DNA of 7,937 bases from Myxococcales bacterium (GTDB lineage: Bacteria > Myxococcota_A > UBA9160 > SMWR01), in contig JACZVU010000125.1 of NCBI GenBank assembly GCA_022572485.1, positions 1 through 7,937 of the forward strand, read 5' to 3'. How positions within the stretch are numbered: the first letter of the stretch is position 1; the number at the start of each line of letters is the position of its first letter. The notes under the pieces were generated by a model that was not told the origin of the DNA, did not search any database, and saw nothing but the letters and a program-made list of their open reading frames with translations. Position numbers and translations under genes: made by a program. This document shows, piece by piece, positions 6,655 through 7,937 of this stretch.

Positions 6655-7419
6655 ATGCAGCGCTCGAAGGCTTTGACACCGATTCTCCTGACCCTGAGCC
6701 TCACAGTGATCGCGGTGACGCCAGCCCTGGCAGGTCCGACGACCACGCCTACGCCCACGGCCACGCCCACTGCGACGCCCACGCCAACCGCCACGCCCAC
6801 GCCCACGCCGACTGCGACGCCCACGCCAACCGCGACGCCCACACCAACCGCGACGCCCACGCCGACTGCGACGCCCACGCCAACCGCGACGCCCACGCCA
6901 ACCGCGACGCCCACGCCAACTGCAACACCCACGGCCACGCCAACTGCGACGGCCACACCAACCGCAACGCCTACGGCCACGTCAACCGCAACGCCGACTG
7001 CGACACCCGAGAACGAGTGTCAATGCGTACCGCATAAGATCGTGCCGGCCGGCAACCTGGCCGTTTTGAAGAAAACCGACTCTCGCGGTAACCCATCGAA
7101 TCAGACCAAGAAAATCGGCGTGATCCTGAAGGCGAGAGAACTCACCCGGGGAGCGTGTCGACCCGGATCGAGCACGGACACGTTCTCGCTCCGGCTCCAT
7201 GTGGTCGACGACGACGGTGACGTGATCCTGGACGAGACCCGAACTGGCCTCATGTGTGATCGCCGAATCCGCCAGCAGGAGTTTATGGCCACCTACGAGG
7301 TCGAGAATTGTGCGGGATCCGTGGCACCGAGCCAGGGCTCGAAGGGCGAAGTTACGCTCACCGCAACAACCGAAGACGGAGAGCTGATCGCGAGCCGAAT
7401 CCTCAAGTGCAACAAGTGA
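6655..7419 (+). CDS. Secreted protein with Thr-Pro-Ala repeat linker and six-cysteine C-terminal domain
   Basis: From the ATG at 6655 the protein has 254 residues. This start is preceded by GGAGGG at 6646-6651, and the N-terminus is then a clean Sec signal peptide: basic start (MQRSK), hydrophobic core, and an AxA-type cleavage site after A26 (TPALA-G). A frame-consistent TTG at 6631 would add eight residues that spoil the signal. Residues 28-118 are almost only Thr, Pro and Ala in a TPTPTA pattern, a stiff, probably extended and possibly O-glycosylated linker. Residues 119-254 form a globular-looking domain of about 136 residues with six cysteines (122, 124, 168, 201, 219, 252), enough for three disulfides, and beta-rich segments such as FSLRLHVVDDDGDVILDETRTG. 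I do not recognise this domain. There is no lipobox, LPxTG or membrane anchor. A surface or extracellular role is inferred; function unknown. Confidence 0.85.
   Translation: MQRSKALTPILLTLSLTVIAVTPALAGPTTTPTPTATPTATPTPTATPTPTPTATPTPTATPTPTATPTPTATPTPTATPTPTATPTPTATPTATPTATATPTATPTATSTATPTATPENECQCVPHKIVPAGNLAVLKKTDSRGNPSNQTKKIGVILKARELTRGACRPGSSTDTFSLRLHVVDDDGDVILDETRTGLMCDRRIRQQEFMATYEVENCAGSVAPSQGSKGEVTLTATTEDGELIASRILKCNK
6736..7008 (+). repeat. Coding minisatellite, 18-bp units encoding TPTPTA
   Basis: The linker of the secreted protein is built from an 18-bp tandem unit, gcgacgcccacgccaacc. It is most regular from 6814 to 6921, where six consecutive units differ at only a few positions (starts at 6814, 6832, 6850, 6868, 6886 and 6904). 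Both flanks are degenerate copies made of smaller 6- and 12-base blocks (ACGCCC, ACNGCG). Unit length is a multiple of three, so copy-number change would lengthen or shorten the linker without a frameshift. The same repeat keeps other frames open on both strands; those are artefacts. Confidence 0.92.
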
Positions 7420-7659
7420 GCGAAATCGGCTGAACTGCCTCGCGCACGGCACCAAGAAGCGCACGCAACACAACCCGAACCGATCGACTTTCCACCTGGG
7501 AATCAGCGAGAGGGATTCGGGGTGTTCGGTTGGAGAAAAGTTGCGTTAAGCGCGCGGGAAGGTCGCGGCTCGAATCATCGTGAAGCCGCTAGAGGGAACT
7601 TCTTCCTGGAATCTCGCCTAAATCGCAATCGAGCTTGCAGTGGCATACGGCCACGTGGC
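7420..7659. other. Intergenic stretch, no gene recognised
   Basis: These 240 bases follow the secreted-protein stop and end at the tRNA fragment. I find no convincing gene, terminator or promoter. The one structure is a 10-bp perfect palindrome, GCCACGTGGC at 7650-7659, directly next to the CCA end of the tRNA fragment. The plus-strand frame that runs from here through the tRNA fragment is a read-through of tRNA-antisense sequence and not a gene. Confidence 0.55.
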
Positions 7660-7704
7660 TGGAGCGCGAGACGGGGATCGAACCCGCGACCCTCAGCTTG
7701 GGAA
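7660..7704 (-). pseudogene. 3' part of a tRNA-Gly (anticodon CCC) gene, candidate attachment-site remnant
   Basis: Read on the minus strand, the segment has, in order: an anticodon loop TTCCCAA (7704-7698, anticodon CCC), the 3' strand of the anticodon stem GCTGA (7697-7693), a five-base variable region GGGTC, and a T-arm GCGGG-TTCGATC-CCCGT (7687-7671) whose stem pairs fully, allowing one G-U. It ends with the 3' acceptor strand CTCGCGC, discriminator T and an encoded CCA (7662-7660). The 5' acceptor strand, D-arm and 5' anticodon strand are absent: upstream bases read ...GTCACA instead of the expected TCAGC. The break falls at the edge of the anticodon loop, a common crossover point for tyrosine integrases, which leave a displaced 3' tRNA fragment at the distal junction. 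If so, the element lies toward higher coordinates. No integrase is in the window, so att identity is inferred; the tRNA identity of the fragment is well supported. Confidence 0.75.
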
Positions 7705-7771
7705 TGTGACGGGGGCGCGAAAGTGCTCTGGTTTTCGTCTTAGGAGTGGAAATAGGGGTCTTTAAGGGCCG

Positions 7772-7924
7772 TTAAAGCAAGTCCGCGCAGTTGTGCTGAT
7801 CGAAGGGTTCCCAGCCCCCACCGTTTTCGTGGTGGACGCCCGAGACCCGCTCGAAATTGTCGAGCAGACGCACCAGTGGACTGGTGCCTTCCTTCGCTTC
7901 AAAGAGGACGATGAAGTTATTCAT
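7772..7924 (-). pseudogene. Sulfotransferase-like N-terminal remnant, 50 codons
   Basis: An ATG-initiated frame of 50 codons ends in TAA at 7774-7772. Its opening, NFIVLFEAKEGTSPLVRLLDNF (residues 3-24 by position), has the beta-strand, phosphate-loop and helix pattern of sulfotransferase N-termini, which bind the 5'-phosphosulfate of PAPS. The loop here is EAKEGTSPL rather than the usual GRSGTT-type. A conserved-looking HHENGGGWEPFDQHN (31-45) follows. Sulfotransferases are normally 250-350 residues, so this is at best the first sixth of one. It stops 67 bases from the tRNA-Gly fragment, consistent with a gene cut by a recombination or decay event at that junction. No clear Shine-Dalgarno is seen in the 13 bases available before the ATG. 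Family call is by eye and moderate; a free-standing small protein is the alternative. Confidence 0.42.
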
Positions 7925-7937
7925 AGACGTGCACTAA

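Noticed and set aside
6549..6980. Minus-strand frame with Gly-Val-Ala repeats, and the plus frame at 6606-7037 rich in His/Asn/Asp
   Set aside because: Both stay open only because the 18-bp repeat contains no stops in those frames. The Thr-Pro-Ala frame has the signal peptide, ribosome site and downstream domain.
6573..7008. CRISPR array
   Set aside because: The repeats are contiguous 18-bp coding units without spacers.
7522..7743. Plus-strand 73-codon frame containing ARRGSNPRPSAWE
   Set aside because: That peptide is the antisense translation of the tRNA-Gly 3' fragment, a common source of false genes; the rest of the frame has no gene-like features.

Overview
The window is roughly 55-60% GC by eye and reads as a chromosomal stretch of a deltaproteobacterial-type bacterium (Myxococcota, Desulfobacterota or Binatota-like). 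Three things suggest this: a sigma-54 enhancer-binding protein, a response regulator paired with a CheX-type phosphatase, and a secreted protein with a long Thr-Pro-Ala linker. The assignment is an inference; there is no rRNA or intact tRNA to anchor it.

Layout, left to right. (1) 2-631, plus: the C-terminal part of an NtrC-family sigma-54 activator that runs off the left edge. (2) 793-2385, plus: a GT39/ArnT-like polytopic glycosyltransferase. (3) 3776-2529, minus, convergent with the glycosyltransferase: a two-gene unit in which a REC-only CheY-like protein is followed with zero spacing (TGA then ATG) by a CheX-type phosphatase. The phosphatase has an unusual N-terminal half of four motifs repeating every 29 residues, resembling the MshEN c-di-GMP-binding motif. 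(4) 6031-4022, minus: a stand-alone hydantoinase/oxoprolinase subunit-A-like protein of the short, divergent type. (5) 6032-6654: a non-coding spacer of about 620 bases with a perfect inverted repeat upstream of the hydantoinase gene, one doubtful small ORF, a strong hairpin, and a TATAAT box ahead of the next gene. (6) 6655-7419, plus: a secreted protein with a signal peptide, about 91 residues of Thr/Pro/Ala repeat and a six-cysteine C-terminal domain. (7) 7420-7937: a junction region holding the 3' part of a tRNA-Gly gene (minus strand, broken at the edge of the anticodon loop) next to a 50-codon sulfotransferase-like N-terminal remnant. This has the look of an integration scar or the edge of a mobile element.

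Most promising for new biology is the CheY/CheX pair. The phosphatase motif D-x3-E-x2-N is intact (D224, E228, N231) and is fused to four MshEN-like motifs. This suggests that dephosphorylation of a response regulator could be coupled to a nucleotide second messenger or to a type IV pilus/secretion-type machine. The second point of interest is the tRNA-Gly fragment, which predicts an integrated element to the right of the window with an intact tRNA-Gly at its far end. The remaining genes are recognisable members of known families and do not form an obvious single pathway.
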